Notes: generated by a model not told the origin, from the letters alone. DNA of 64,000 nucleotides from Streptomyces sp. NA02950 (GCF_013364155.1 NZ_CP054916.1:1673001-1737000), one strand, 5' to 3'; positions 37,611 to 46,245 are shown, numbered from the stretch's first letter. Numbers and translations: made by a program.

Positions 37611-38033
37611 CTATTCGGCCTCCGGCGTCCCGAACAGGGTGAGCAGGTCCTGCCGTCCGAACATCCGCGCCGTCTCGACGGCCGAGGGCGATCCTGCCCG
37701 CGGATCGGCGCCCCCGGCGAGCAGCACCCGCAGCACCTCCTCCTCCCCCTTGAAAGTGGCCCCGGCGATGGGGGTCTGGCCCCGCTCGTTGACGCGATTG
37801 GGGTCGGCGCCGCGCTCCAGCAGGGCCGATACGACCGCCGGGTGGCCGTAGTAGGCCGCCAGCATGAGCAGCGAATCACCCTTGTCGTTGGTGAGGTTGG
37901 CCGGGACGCCCGCGTCCACATAGGCGGCGAGGGTGTCCGTGTCGCCGTGCCGGGCCAGGTCGAAGACCTTGGCCGCCAGTTGCAGCACCTCCGGGTCGTG
38001 GGCGGGCTCGGTCTCGGGGTTCGGTTCGCTCAT
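37611..38033 (-). CDS. Ankyrin-repeat protein
   Basis: 140 residues with about three ankyrin repeats (NDKGDSLLMLAAYYGHPAVV, 'LLERGADPNRVNERGQTPIA', 'LLAGGADPRAGSPSAVETAR') and a short acidic N-terminus. No signal peptide, so a cytoplasmic protein-protein interaction module. I recall small stand-alone ankyrin proteins being common in Streptomyces, often near catalase or stress genes; no partner is obvious here. GAGGCGAGA precedes the ATG. Confidence 0.9.
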   Translation of the reverse strand: MSEPNPETEPAHDPEVLQLAAKVFDLARHGDTDTLAAYVDAGVPANLTNDKGDSLLMLAAYYGHPAVVSALLERGADPNRVNERGQTPIAGATFKGEEEVLRVLLAGGADPRAGSPSAVETARMFGRQDLLTLFGTPEAE

Positions 38034-38308
38034 GGCGTCTCGCCTCCGGCTCGGCTTCCGGCTTGTCCGTGCACGCGATCACTCTTCTTGCGATCACTTC
38101 TCTACGTGATCACATACACCCTAGGGAAGGGCGGGGCCCGGAGAGGACCCCGCACCGGAGCCGCACCGGGCCGCCGCGCACCCTCACCACACACCCATTG
38201 TGATGATTACACCGATAATCCACCCATTTGCACCTTTGCCTGGATGGATACATGCTGTGAGCCTGGAACAACTCATGGTGACCGTCCCCCACCAGCCAGG
38301 AGACCGTG

Positions 38309-38503
38309 ATGATCCTCTCCATTTCCGGTGTCGTACTGCTCGGCATCGTCGTCTTCGTGTTCTTCCGCAAGGACGGCCTCAAGGGTTCCCACGCCGTCGT
38401 CTGCGCCCTCTTCGGGTTCTACCTGGCGAGCACCGCGATCGCCCCGAGCATCAAGGCGGGCGGCGCGAGCCTGGCCAGCCTGCTGGGCGGAATCAAGATC
38501 TGA
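38309..38503 (+). CDS. smeA: Small sporulation membrane protein SmeA
   Basis: 64 residues: an N-terminal hydrophobic helix (ILSISGVVLLGIVVFVFF), a short RKDGLKGSH loop and a second hydrophobic stretch (AVVCALFGFYLASTAIAP). Size, topology and its position directly before the FtsK-like gene match the published S. coelicolor SmeA (SCO1415), a sporulation-septum protein that targets SffA. AGGAG lies 6 nt before the ATG. The 275-bp upstream gap has three GATCAC words (38075-38115) and CCGATAAT (38212-38219), of which the latter vaguely resembles a WhiG-type -10. Confidence 0.85.
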   Translation: MILSISGVVLLGIVVFVFFRKDGLKGSHAVVCALFGFYLASTAIAPSIKAGGASLASLLGGIKI

Positions 38504-38504
38504 C

Positions 38505-40184
38505 GTGGCCCGGCGACCGCTCCCCCGCCTCCGTCTCGGCAGTGCCCCGGCCCCACTGCTGCGCGGCCGCGATTTCGCCCGCACGGCCGCCGACAGCGCC
38601 GCCGATGTGCTCCACCCGCTGATCGCGCTCACCCGGGGGCTGCGCGTGATGGCCGCCGCCGGGCGGCGGAAGTGGGTGGAGTTGCCGGGCGAGCGCCGCG
38701 GCCCCGCGCTGTTCCTCGCGGCCGCCGGTGTGTTCGTCGTCTTCCTGCTGCCGTACGGGCCGCTGGCGGCGGCGGTCTGCCTGATAGGAGCGGCCTGCTG
38801 GGCGGGCCGGGAGCGCGCCACCGCCGCCCCGGGCGGCCCCGGTCCGGACGGCACCGAGCGGCTGCGCACCCTCTACGAGGCACTGGTGCCGTACTTCTCG
38901 GCCGCCGAGGACCCCAGCCCGCTGTACGCCCACGGCGGGGACTGGTCGCGCGCCTTCGACTCCTACGCGTTCGACGAGGGCGGACGGCTGACCCGGCTGC
39001 ATCTGCGCTACCCCGCGTACTTCACCGACGGCGAGCCCGGCTCCCGGGCCCGGATCGAGCAGCTCCTGCACGCCAAGTCCGGACGCGGCCGGGAGTACCT
39101 GTTCGCATGGGACGAGGAGGCGAACCGGCTCACCCTGACGGTGCTGCCCCCGCTGTCCACCGCGATCTGTGCCCAGCGCTTCGTCACCACCCCCGGCGAG
39201 ACCGTGCTCGGCTTCACCGACACCTCCTCCGTGCAGCGCACCCTCCCGGTGCTCGAGGGCGTCGAAGGTGTCGAGGGCGGTGACGGAGGTGACGGCGGTG
39301 ACGGCGGTACGGGCCCGGCCGTGACCGGCGGCGACCGCTCCCGGGGAGGCCGGGGCGGCACGCCCGCCGAACCCGCGACACGCGACGTCCCCCCGGTGGT
39401 CTGGCGCACCGGCCCCCGCTCCACCGAACCGCATCTGCTGGCGCTCGGCCAGCCCGGCAGCGGCACCACGACCCTGCTGCGCTCCATCGCGCTCCAGGCG
39501 CTGCACCACGGGGACGTCCTGGTGGTCGACGGCAGCGGCACCAGCGAGTACGCCTGCCTGGGCGGACGGGCCGGGGTGCTGGCCGTGGAGTGCGGTCTTG
39601 CCGGGACGCTGGCGACGCTGGAGTGGGCGGGGCACGAGACCGAGCGGCGGCTGATCGCCGCCAACCGCGCGCGGCAGCTGGGCCATCCGCTGCCGGACGA
39701 CATCCAGCGCCCGCTGTGGATCCTGCTGGACCGCCCCTCGGTGCTCAGCCATCTCGCCGCCGCCGACGGCCGCCCCGATCCGCAGGAACTGCTGGCCGTA
39801 CCGCTGCGGCACGGCCGGGCGGCGAACGTGCGGGTCGTGGTGGCCGACCAGCTCGACGCGGCCGACGGGCTCTCCGAGGCGGTACGGACCCACACCCGGG
39901 CCCGGGTGCTGCTCGGCCCGGCCTCCTTCGACCAGGCCGCTGCCGTCCTCGGCGTGCCCCCGCACACCACACCGACCCCGGAGATGCCCGCGGGCCGCGG
40001 TTACGCCCGGCTCGGCACCGGCCCGGTGCACCGGCTCCAGGTGCCCGCCACCCCGGATCCGTACGACGACGCGACGAGCGAGGCACAGCGGCAGGCGGTG
40101 CTCAGGCTGCTGCCGCGGCCGGAGGGCGCTCCCGCGGCGCGGACGGCGGAGCAGCCCCGTACCTCGGCCCCGTCCGGCGCCTGA
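38505..40184 (+). CDS. sffA: SpoIIIE/FtsK-like septal protein SffA
   Basis: 559 residues, one base after the smeA stop. Two hydrophobic helices (about 68-100) are followed by a linker, a Gly/Asp-rich repeat at 251-270 and an FtsK/SpoIIIE-type ATPase domain. Its P-loop reads GQPGSGTTTLL (315-325), so the Walker A Lys is Thr. The Walker B-like strand is RPLWILLDRPS. In S. coelicolor SffA (SCO1416) localises to sporulation septa and helps chromosome segregation. Loss of the Lys argues against ordinary ATP-driven DNA pumping, unless this is normal for SffA. No gamma DNA-binding domain is visible. Confidence 0.85.
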   Translation: MARRPLPRLRLGSAPAPLLRGRDFARTAADSAADVLHPLIALTRGLRVMAAAGRRKWVELPGERRGPALFLAAAGVFVVFLLPYGPLAAAVCLIGAACWAGRERATAAPGGPGPDGTERLRTLYEALVPYFSAAEDPSPLYAHGGDWSRAFDSYAFDEGGRLTRLHLRYPAYFTDGEPGSRARIEQLLHAKSGRGREYLFAWDEEANRLTLTVLPPLSTAICAQRFVTTPGETVLGFTDTSSVQRTLPVLEGVEGVEGGDGGDGGDGGTGPAVTGGDRSRGGRGGTPAEPATRDVPPVVWRTGPRSTEPHLLALGQPGSGTTTLLRSIALQALHHGDVLVVDGSGTSEYACLGGRAGVLAVECGLAGTLATLEWAGHETERRLIAANRARQLGHPLPDDIQRPLWILLDRPSVLSHLAAADGRPDPQELLAVPLRHGRAANVRVVVADQLDAADGLSEAVRTHTRARVLLGPASFDQAAAVLGVPPHTTPTPEMPAGRGYARLGTGPVHRLQVPATPDPYDDATSEAQRQAVLRLLPRPEGAPAARTAEQPRTSAPSGA

Positions 40185-40198
40185 GCCGTTCCCGCGCC

Positions 40199-40230
40199 GT
40201 CCCGGGGCCCTCCGGCCGAGGGCCCGGGAC
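40199..40230. terminator. Hairpin terminator between sffA and the MocR gene
   Basis: GTCCCGGGGCCCTC pairs with GAGGGCCCGGGAC with one bulge, between two convergent genes. Confidence 0.65.
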
Positions 40231-40246
40231 GCCGGGACGGCGGGGC

Positions 40247-41770
40247 TCAGGCGACGTACGTCCGCGGGGCCTCGGCCTCGGTGACGGCGCCCGTGGCGAC
40301 CCGTTCGGCCGCGGCGGCCAGCCGGGTGGCGGCCTGTTCGGCGACCGCGCCGCCGACGGTGAACGGCAGCCGCACATAGCCCTCGAAGGCCCCGTCCACC
40401 CCGAAGCGCGGTCCGGACGGCACCCGCACCCCCAGCCGTGCGCCCGCCTCGGCGATCCGCGATCCGGAGAGGCCGCCGGTGCGGACCCACAGGGTCAGAC
40501 CGCCGTGCGGCACGGTGAACTCCCAGTCGGGGAGGTGCCGCCGCAGGGCGTCGACCAGCGCGTCGCGGTGGCCGCGCGCGAGCTCGCGGCGTATCGCGAC
40601 GGCCTCCTCCCAGCCGCCGGTGGTCAGCAGCCAGGCGACGGCGAGCTGTTCGATGACGGGGGTGCCCAGGTCGGCGTAGGCACGGGCGGCGACGAGGCTG
40701 CGGATCACCTCGGGGGCGGCGCGCACCCAGCCGATGCGCAGCCCGGCCCAGAAGCTCTTGCTGGCCGAGCCGACCGTGATCACGGTGCTGCCCGCCGGGT
40801 CGAAGGCACAGAGCGGAGGCGGCAGTTCCACGCTGTCGTCGAGGCGCAGTTCGGCCATGGACTCGTCGGCGACCAGCACGGTCCCGGCCGACCGGGCGGC
40901 GTCCACGAGCTGCCGGCGCTGCTCCTCGGTGGCGAGCGCGCCGGTGGGGTTGTGGAAGTCCGCGACCACATAGGCCATACGAGGGGCGGCGGCGCTCAGC
41001 ACCTGGCGCCAGGACGGGATGTCCCAGCCGCCGAGCCGGTCGGCCATCGCGACGGGGACGAGGCGGGTGCCCGCCTCCCGCATCAGCTGGAGGATGTTGG
41101 CGTACGAGGGCGATTCGACGGCGACCCGCTCCCCGGGCCGCACCAGCAGCCGGGAGGCGGCGGCCACCGCGCCCATGGCACCGGTGGTGACCATGATCTG
41201 CTCGGGCATGGTCGGGATGCCGCGCGCGGTGTAGCGGTCGGCGAGCGCCTGGCGCAGGGCGGGCAGCCCGGCGGGGTAGTCACCGTGGGTGTGGGCGTAG
41301 GGCGGGAGTTCGTCCAGGGCACCGCGCATGGCGCGGGTGAGCCAGGGCTCGGGGGCGGGCAGCGCGGCACAGCCGAGGTCGATCACGGAGGCGGCGTCCT
41401 CCGGCGGGAGCGGATCGAGCCCGCGGGTGGGCAGCGGGCTCCCGGCCGGCATGGCGGTCCAACTTCCGGCGCCGCGCCGTGACTCCAGGAACCCTTCGCC
41501 GCGCAGCGCCTCGTAGGCGGCGGCGACGGTGGTACGGCTGACCGCGAGCGCGGCGGCCAGCTCACGCTCGGCGGGGAGCCGGGCGGCGACCGGAACCCGG
41601 CCCTCCAGGATGAGCAGCCGCACCCCGTCGGCCAGGGCCCGGTAGGCGGGCACCCGGCGGCCGCCGTTCAGGGCGGTGACCGCGGCCGCGGGCACGCGGT
41701 CACGGGTGTGCTGCGATCCGAGCAGCCGCGCGAGTTGCGGTGCCCCCACCGCGGAAGTCCACGGACTCAT
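40247..41770 (-). CDS. MocR-type regulator (GntR HTH fused to aminotransferase fold)
   Basis: 507 residues. Residues about 40-110 are a GntR winged HTH (YRALADGVRLLILEGRVPVA, 'LAAALAVSRTTVAAAYEALR'); the rest is a class I aminotransferase domain with the PLP lysine in VGSASKSFWAGLRIGW and the ADFHNPTG loop. MocR/PdxR proteins use PLP to sense and activate, often for vitamin B6 or amino-acid genes. It is divergent from a YczE-type membrane protein, the usual MocR partner arrangement. A GGAC-TG-GTCC palindrome (41809-41818) lies between them. Confidence 0.92.
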   Translation of the reverse strand: MSPWTSAVGAPQLARLLGSQHTRDRVPAAAVTALNGGRRVPAYRALADGVRLLILEGRVPVAARLPAERELAAALAVSRTTVAAAYEALRGEGFLESRRGAGSWTAMPAGSPLPTRGLDPLPPEDAASVIDLGCAALPAPEPWLTRAMRGALDELPPYAHTHGDYPAGLPALRQALADRYTARGIPTMPEQIMVTTGAMGAVAAASRLLVRPGERVAVESPSYANILQLMREAGTRLVPVAMADRLGGWDIPSWRQVLSAAAPRMAYVVADFHNPTGALATEEQRRQLVDAARSAGTVLVADESMAELRLDDSVELPPPLCAFDPAGSTVITVGSASKSFWAGLRIGWVRAAPEVIRSLVAARAYADLGTPVIEQLAVAWLLTTGGWEEAVAIRRELARGHRDALVDALRRHLPDWEFTVPHGGLTLWVRTGGLSGSRIAEAGARLGVRVPSGPRFGVDGAFEGYVRLPFTVGGAVAEQAATRLAAAAERVATGAVTEAEAPRTYVA

Positions 41771-41913
41771 CGAAAGCGGTCCACCTTTCCCGGATTGGCC
41801 ATGGAACTGGACTGGTCCCGGATCACAGAGTGACATGCCACCGCCCACCGCCACCAGGGCGCGACGAAGCAGGCACGACGAAACAGGACGAAGCAACAAA
41901 GAAGGAGTACGCG

Positions 41914-42594
41914 TTGTCCGCAGACCCACCGGGGGGATCCCGCCGCCTCACCCGCCGTCTCGTCCAGCTCTACATCGGACTCGTCCTGTACGGCACGTCC
42001 ATGGCACTGCAACTGCGGGCCACGCTCGGCCTCGACCCCTGGGACGTCTTCCACCAGGGCATCGCCAAGCGCGTCCCGCTCTCGTTCGGCACGGTGACGG
42101 TCGTCGTGGGCGCCGCCGTCCTGCTGCTGTGGATACCGCTGCGGCAGCGGCCGGGGCTGGGCACGGTATCCAATGTGCTGGTGGTGGGACCGGCGGCGGA
42201 CGCCACCTTGTGGCTGGTGCCCGCCCCCGAGGCGCCGGCGGTGCGGATTCCGCTGCTGGCCTTCTCGATCGTGCTGTGCGGCGCGGCCACCGGGCTGTAC
42301 ATCTCGGCCCGCTTCGGCCCGGGGCCGCGGGACGGGCTGATGACCGGGCTGCACCGGCGCACCGGCCGTTCGATCCGTCTGGTCCGGACCGGGATCGAGG
42401 TGGCGGTGCTGGTGACGGGATTCATCCTGGGCGGGTCCGTGGGCGCGGGCACGGTACTCTTCGCGCTGGCCATCGGGCCGCTGTCACAGCTCTTCCTGCG
42501 TCTCTTCGCGATCCCCACCGCCACCGGAGCGGGCTCCGAGGTGGTCGCGCGGGGCGGCGCCGAAGACCAGATCCCGGACAGATCGGAGATCTGA
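41914..42594 (+). CDS. YczE/YitT-type membrane protein
   Basis: 226 residues with five or six hydrophobic helices (LVQLYIGLVLYGTSMALQLR, 'FGTVTVVVGAAVLLLWIPL', 'AFSIVLCGAATGLYIS') and the family segment LGLDPWDVFHQGIA. It starts at TTG with AAGGAG 6 nt upstream; no ATG/GTG gives a better fit. In other genomes YczE-type genes sit next to MocR regulators, as here, and are presumed to be transporters of a PLP-related or amino-acid substrate; this is unproven. Confidence 0.88.
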   Translation: MSADPPGGSRRLTRRLVQLYIGLVLYGTSMALQLRATLGLDPWDVFHQGIAKRVPLSFGTVTVVVGAAVLLLWIPLRQRPGLGTVSNVLVVGPAADATLWLVPAPEAPAVRIPLLAFSIVLCGAATGLYISARFGPGPRDGLMTGLHRRTGRSIRLVRTGIEVAVLVTGFILGGSVGAGTVLFALAIGPLSQLFLRLFAIPTATGAGSEVVARGGAEDQIPDRSEI

Positions 42595-42768
42595 TTTCGA
42601 GCTCACGGCAGTGGAGCGGTAGTGTACGCCCTTGGCCTACCAGGCGGACCGTTACTGCGCGCTAAAGTACCAGAAACGCTGGGTGACATCTGCTGCCAGA
42701 TGTGACAAACCGGGCGCCTGTGGGTAGAACAACGGGGCGGCACGACGGGCGACGCATGTCCCAACACG

Positions 42769-42794
42769 GGAATCTTCACCGCCGACCGGACGTT
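42769..42794 (+). promoter_or_regulatory. SigR-type promoter of rbpA
   Basis: GGGAAT (GGAAT at 42769-42773) and GTT (42792-42794) are separated by exactly 18 nt. This is the consensus of the Streptomyces thiol-oxidative-stress sigma factor SigR. rbpA is a published SigR target, which supports the call. The start codon is 62 bp downstream. Confidence 0.8.
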
Positions 42795-42855
42795 GACCGG
42801 ATGACGACGACAGCGACACCTGTCCTGTGGGCGACAAGCCCGGGAGGCACGATTC

Positions 42856-43230
42856 ATGAGTGAGCGAGCTCTCCGCGGCACGCGACTCGTGGTGACCAGC
42901 TACGAGACCGACCGCGGCATCGATCTGGCCCCGCGCCAGGCGGTGGAGTACGCATGCCAGAACGGACATCGATTCGAGATGCCGTTCTCGGTAGAGGCGG
43001 AGATCCCGCCGGAGTGGGAGTGCAAGGCGTGCGGCGCCATGGCACTCCTGGTGGACGGCGACGGTCCTGAGGAGAAGAAGGGCAAGCCCGCGCGCACGCA
43101 CTGGGACATGCTCATGGAGCGGCGCACCCGCGAAGAGCTGGAGGAGGTGCTGGCCGAGCGGCTGGCGGTCCTGCGCTCCGGCGCCATGAACATCGCCGTG
43201 CATCCGCGGGACACCCGCAAGTCTGCCTGA
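42856..43230 (+). CDS. rbpA: RNA polymerase-binding protein RbpA
   Basis: 124 residues, easily recognised: RGTRLVVTSYETDRGIDLAP at the N-terminus, zinc ligands in YACQNGHRFE and WECKACGAMA, and the sigma-interacting C-terminal helix THWDMLMERRTREELEEVLA. It binds the principal sigma factor and RNA polymerase, stabilising open complexes. GGGAGG precedes the ATG. Induction by disulfide stress is expected from the promoter upstream. Confidence 0.97.
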   Translation: MSERALRGTRLVVTSYETDRGIDLAPRQAVEYACQNGHRFEMPFSVEAEIPPEWECKACGAMALLVDGDGPEEKKGKPARTHWDMLMERRTREELEEVLAERLAVLRSGAMNIAVHPRDTRKSA

Positions 43231-43248
43231 TCCGCAGGCCTGCGGAAG

Positions 43249-43309
43249 CATGGACGCACGAGGGCCGGGGCCACCGCCGAGCGGTGGCCCCGGCCCTCGT
43301 GCGTCCATG
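43249..43309. terminator. Exceptionally long hairpin terminator
   Basis: A perfect 29-bp inverted repeat (outer ends CATGGACGCACG...CGTGCGTCCATG) with a 3-nt CGA loop, between the convergent rbpA and fxsA genes. It should terminate in both directions. Confidence 0.9.
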
Positions 43310-43366
43310 TCACGGCGTCACGGCCTGCCCCGGGCTGTCGCCGGACCCACCGGGCCCGGCCGCGGC

Positions 43367-44002
43367 TCAGTCGCGGCGCGCCGAGCGCGGGCCGTCCTCG
43401 TCGCCCCGGATCTCACCCCGGATGGTGTCGGGGCCGCCGTGGCCCCCGTCGGCACGGCGGTCGCCGTCTCCACGCTGGTCGTCACGGATCACCTCGCCCT
43501 GGATGACCTGACCCTCCCTCGCGCGCTCCCGGCCCTGGCCCCGGCCCTGACGGAACGGATCGCCGGGCGCCCCCGGGACGTATCCCATCCGGCGCGACAG
43601 CGCCCCCTCGGCACGGCGCCGCAGCAGCGCACGGGTCGGTGGGAACAGACACACCAGCGCGGCCACGTCGGAGATCAGCCCCGGCATCATCAGCAGCAGC
43701 CCGCCCAGCATGGTGAACGAGGACCCGGGCCGCGCCGCGGGCTTCGAGGCGTCGGCGCCCGGCTGCATGGACTGGGCCAGGCTCTGCCAGGCCCGGCGCC
43801 CGCCGCGCCTGACCACGGCCGCGCCCACCACCACCCCCGCCACCAGCAGCAGGAAGACGGTCAGCCCACCGGTGGCGCGCGCCACCACGGTCAGCAGCCA
43901 GATCTCCAGCACCAGCCAGGCGGCGATCCCCAGCGGTACGAAGGTGCGGGCGCGCGAGCGCTTCGGGCGGGTCGGGTCGCTCTGCTGCGATGCGCCGGTC
44001 AT
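43367..44002 (-). CDS. fxsA: FxsA-family membrane protein
   Basis: 211 residues. Three or four hydrophobic helices (VPLGIAAWLVLEIWLLTVVA, 'LTVFLLLVAGVVVGAAVV') and the FxsA signature SSFTMLGGLLLMMPGLISD followed by LFPPTRALLRRR. The C-terminal 60 residues are charged (Arg/Gly/Asp). E. coli FxsA overexpression blocks F-exclusion of phage T7; the native role is unknown. GGAGG lies 4 nt before the second of two adjacent ATGs, which I chose. Confidence 0.92.
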   Translation of the reverse strand: MTGASQQSDPTRPKRSRARTFVPLGIAAWLVLEIWLLTVVARATGGLTVFLLLVAGVVVGAAVVRRGGRRAWQSLAQSMQPGADASKPAARPGSSFTMLGGLLLMMPGLISDVAALVCLFPPTRALLRRRAEGALSRRMGYVPGAPGDPFRQGRGQGRERAREGQVIQGEVIRDDQRGDGDRRADGGHGGPDTIRGEIRGDEDGPRSARRD

Positions 44003-44133
44003 CATGCCTCCAAGTGTGCCCGGGCCCGCGGCGGACACGGACCCCGGGGCCAGGGCTCCCACGGGACGCCTGCGGAATCCACAGGGAGTCGGCGGCGGCG
44101 GTCCGGGTACCCGCTGCCGCGGAGGTGTCGCAC

Positions 44134-44298
44134 ATGGCCGTCGTGCTGGAGATCCTCGCCTGGTGGGTGGCGCTGACCGGGGTGTGGCTGGTGCTCATCA
44201 GCACCGTGGACCCGCTGGAGGTCGTCGTGGGTGCGGGCGCCGCACTCCCCGCCGCCCTGCTGGTCCGCGCCGCGCGCCATGCGGTGGCGGGGCGGTGA
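44134..44298 (+). CDS. Short MnhE/MrpE-like antiporter subunit
   Basis: 54 residues, mostly two hydrophobic helices (LEILAWWVALTGVWLVLIST and PLEVVVGAGAALPAALLVRA). This corresponds to only the first third of a normal MrpE (about 150-170 residues). GGAGGT lies 7 nt before the ATG and the stop overlaps the GTG of the next Mrp gene, so it is a real gene rather than debris. It heads the Mrp operon. Confidence 0.75.
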   Translation: MAVVLEILAWWVALTGVWLVLISTVDPLEVVVGAGAALPAALLVRAARHAVAGR

Positions 44299-44774
44299 GC
44301 CCCGCGGACGGCTGGCTGCTGGCCGCACTGGTGCCGCTGGTGGCGCTCTGCCCGGTGCTGGGGTGGATCGCCTTCGGCGGTACGGAGGGCCGGCTGATCG
44401 CCCAGAACCTCACCTCGCTGCTGGCCGGTCTGTCGCTGCTGCTGGCCGCCCAGGGCTTCGGCCGCCCCTCGTACGTCGATGTGGCGCTGGTGCTGTCCGT
44501 GCTCGGGCCGACCGGGACGCTGATCTACGCCCGCTTTCTCGACGTCCTGCCCGACGCCCCGCTGGTGCGGTGGACCGCCCTGCTGGGCGTGCCCGCCGCC
44601 GTGGTGCCGCTGTGCGTGGCGGCCGGGCCCGGCCGGGCCGCGCTGAAGCTGCTGCTGATCGGCGCGCTGCTGATCGCGGGCAGCCTGGTGACCAGCGGGT
44701 ACGGCGGCCACCGGGTGCTCGCGGGCCGCCCCGGCGGTCCGGCCGGGCGCCACGGCGGAAGCGGGACGGGATGA
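44295..44774 (+). CDS. MrpF-MrpG-like fusion, cation/proton antiporter subunit
   Basis: 159 residues. Residues 1-80 follow MrpF (LIAQNLTSLLAGLSLLLAAQ, 'FGRPSYVDVALVLSVLGPTG', 'TLIYARFLD'). Residues 85-150 follow the helices of MrpG (WTALLGVPAAVVPLCVAAG, 'ALKLLLIGALLIAGSLVTSG'). The two are usually separate genes of 90-120 codons each; here one frame carries both in shortened form. GTGA and ATGA overlaps on either side show tight coupling. Confidence 0.7.
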   Translation: MSPADGWLLAALVPLVALCPVLGWIAFGGTEGRLIAQNLTSLLAGLSLLLAAQGFGRPSYVDVALVLSVLGPTGTLIYARFLDVLPDAPLVRWTALLGVPAAVVPLCVAAGPGRAALKLLLIGALLIAGSLVTSGYGGHRVLAGRPGGPAGRHGGSGTG

Positions 44775-45079
44775 CCGACGTGCTGATCGGCGTGACACTG
44801 CTGCTGGTCGCGGGCGCCGCCACCGCCGCCGTCCTCAACCGCGACCCGGTGCGGCAGGCACTGGTTCTCTCCTTCCTCGGACTCGCGCTGGCACTGCTGT
44901 TCACCTTCCTCCAGGCGCCCGACGTGGCGCTGTCCCAGCTCGCGGTCGGCTCGGCGGTGACTCCGCTGATGATCCTGCTGACCGTCCGCACCGTGCGTCG
45001 CCGGCCGGGCGACGGAGGCGACGGACGCGGTACGGGCGGGAGCGACACCGGTCCCCGGCCGCGGGACCGTGAGCGGTGA
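44771..45079 (+). CDS. DUF4040-type subunit (MrpA C-terminal/MbhD-like)
   Basis: 102 residues: three hydrophobic helices with LNRDPVRQALVLSFLGLALA and LQAPDVALSQLAVGSAVTPL. This matches the DUF4040 module that forms the C-terminal end of MrpA or the separate MbhD/MbxB subunit. The tail is Gly/Arg/Asp-rich. The large N-terminal MrpA (NuoL-like) portion is not encoded here. Confidence 0.8.
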   Translation: MTDVLIGVTLLLVAGAATAAVLNRDPVRQALVLSFLGLALALLFTFLQAPDVALSQLAVGSAVTPLMILLTVRTVRRRPGDGGDGRGTGGSDTGPRPRDRER

Positions 45080-45900
45080 GCGCCCGCGGCCGGCTGGGGC
45101 TCTTCCTCGTGGGCGCGGCCGCCTTCGCGGCCCTGTTCACCGCCGCGTGCTTCGGTCTGCCGTCGTTCGGCGCCGAGCACCACCCGTACGGTGAACGGGC
45201 CGTACGCGCCGCCCTGGGCCACCACACGGCCAACGCCATCGCGTCCGTCAACTTCGATCTGCGGGCCTTCGACACCCTCGGCGAGGAGAGCATCCTGTTC
45301 GCCGCGGTGCTCGGCGCGGTGGTTCTGCTGCGTCAGACCGCCGACGAGCGCCGTACGCCTCCGGCACCCGCCGCCGTCCACCCCCCGGTCCGCCGCTTCG
45401 CCCTGCTGACGCTGCCGGTCGCGCTGCTCATCGGCCTCTATGTGATCGCCCATGGCCAGATCAGTCCGGGTGGCGGCTTCCAGGGCGGGGTGGTCGCCGC
45501 CACCGCCCTGCATCTGCTCTATCTCGCCGCCGACTACCGGGCGCTGGAGCGGATCCGCCCGCTGGCGCTGTACGAGATCGGGGAGGCGGCCGGTGAATTC
45601 GCCTATGTGGTCACCGGGTTCGCGGCGGTGCTCGCGGGATCGGCGTTCCTGGCCAATGTCCTCCCGCTCGGCACCTTCGCCACCTTGTCCTCCGGCGGCA
45701 CGGTCATCGTGCTGAACGCGGCCGTCGGGGTGGAGGTCGCCAGTGGGGTCGTGGTGCTGCTGGCCCGCTTCCTGGACCAGGCCGTGGAGATCGTGCTGCC
45801 GGACGACGGCGCGGGCGGCGGCCGCGACCCGGGCGACGACAACAGCGACGACAACAGCGACGGAACGGACGACGGAACGGACGAGGAGGAGCCCACATGA
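45076..45900 (+). CDS. mrpB: MnhB-domain antiporter subunit (MrpB-like)
   Basis: 274 residues. An N-terminal hydrophobic part resembles MbhE (GRLGLFLVGAAAFAALFTAA, then SVNFDLRAFDTLGEESILFA). A second part is the MnhB domain with IAHGQISPGGGFQGGVVAAT, the family signature. The C-terminus is a repetitive acidic tail (DDNSDDNSDGTDDGTDEEEP). Together with the preceding DUF4040 protein it replaces the fused MrpA C-terminus plus MrpB of other systems. Confidence 0.88.
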   Translation: MSARGRLGLFLVGAAAFAALFTAACFGLPSFGAEHHPYGERAVRAALGHHTANAIASVNFDLRAFDTLGEESILFAAVLGAVVLLRQTADERRTPPAPAAVHPPVRRFALLTLPVALLIGLYVIAHGQISPGGGFQGGVVAATALHLLYLAADYRALERIRPLALYEIGEAAGEFAYVVTGFAAVLAGSAFLANVLPLGTFATLSSGGTVIVLNAAVGVEVASGVVVLLARFLDQAVEIVLPDDGAGGGRDPGDDNSDDNSDGTDDGTDEEEPT

Positions 45901-46241
45901 CGGTCCTGCCCTACCCGGTCGCCGGATGGATCTTCCTGATCGGCGTGTACGGGCTGGTGACCAGCCGGAACCTGATCCACGCTGTGGGGTGTCTGGCCGT
46001 CACCCAGTCCTCCACCTATGTGCTGCTGCTCGCCGTCGGCTACCGCCGCCACGCCACCGCCCCGGTCTACGCCGACGCGCCCACCGGCAGCCGGGTCGTG
46101 GACCCGGTCGTCCAGGCGCTCGCCCTCACCGACATCGTGGTCGGCGCCACCGTGACCGCACTGCTCCTCGCGCTCGTCGTGCAGCTGCGCAAACGCCACG
46201 GGACGGTCGACCCCGACGCCCTGTCCGAGCTGAAGGGCTGA
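45897..46241 (+). CDS. mrpC: MrpC/NuoK-like antiporter subunit
   Basis: 114 residues with three helices in NuoK topology (WIFLIGVYGLVTSRNLIHAV, 'CLAVTQSSTYVLLLAVGYR', 'VVQALALTDIVVGATVTALL'), including the VQALALTDIVVG signature. ATGA overlap with the MnhB gene. Confidence 0.93.
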   Translation: MTVLPYPVAGWIFLIGVYGLVTSRNLIHAVGCLAVTQSSTYVLLLAVGYRRHATAPVYADAPTGSRVVDPVVQALALTDIVVGATVTALLLALVVQLRKRHGTVDPDALSELKG

Positions 46242-46245
46242 CCGG

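Noticed and set aside
38212..38219. WhiG-type promoter for smeA
   Set aside because: CCGATAAT resembles the -10 GCCGATAA, but no TAAA-type -35 lies at the right distance. The likeness is noted but not called a promoter.
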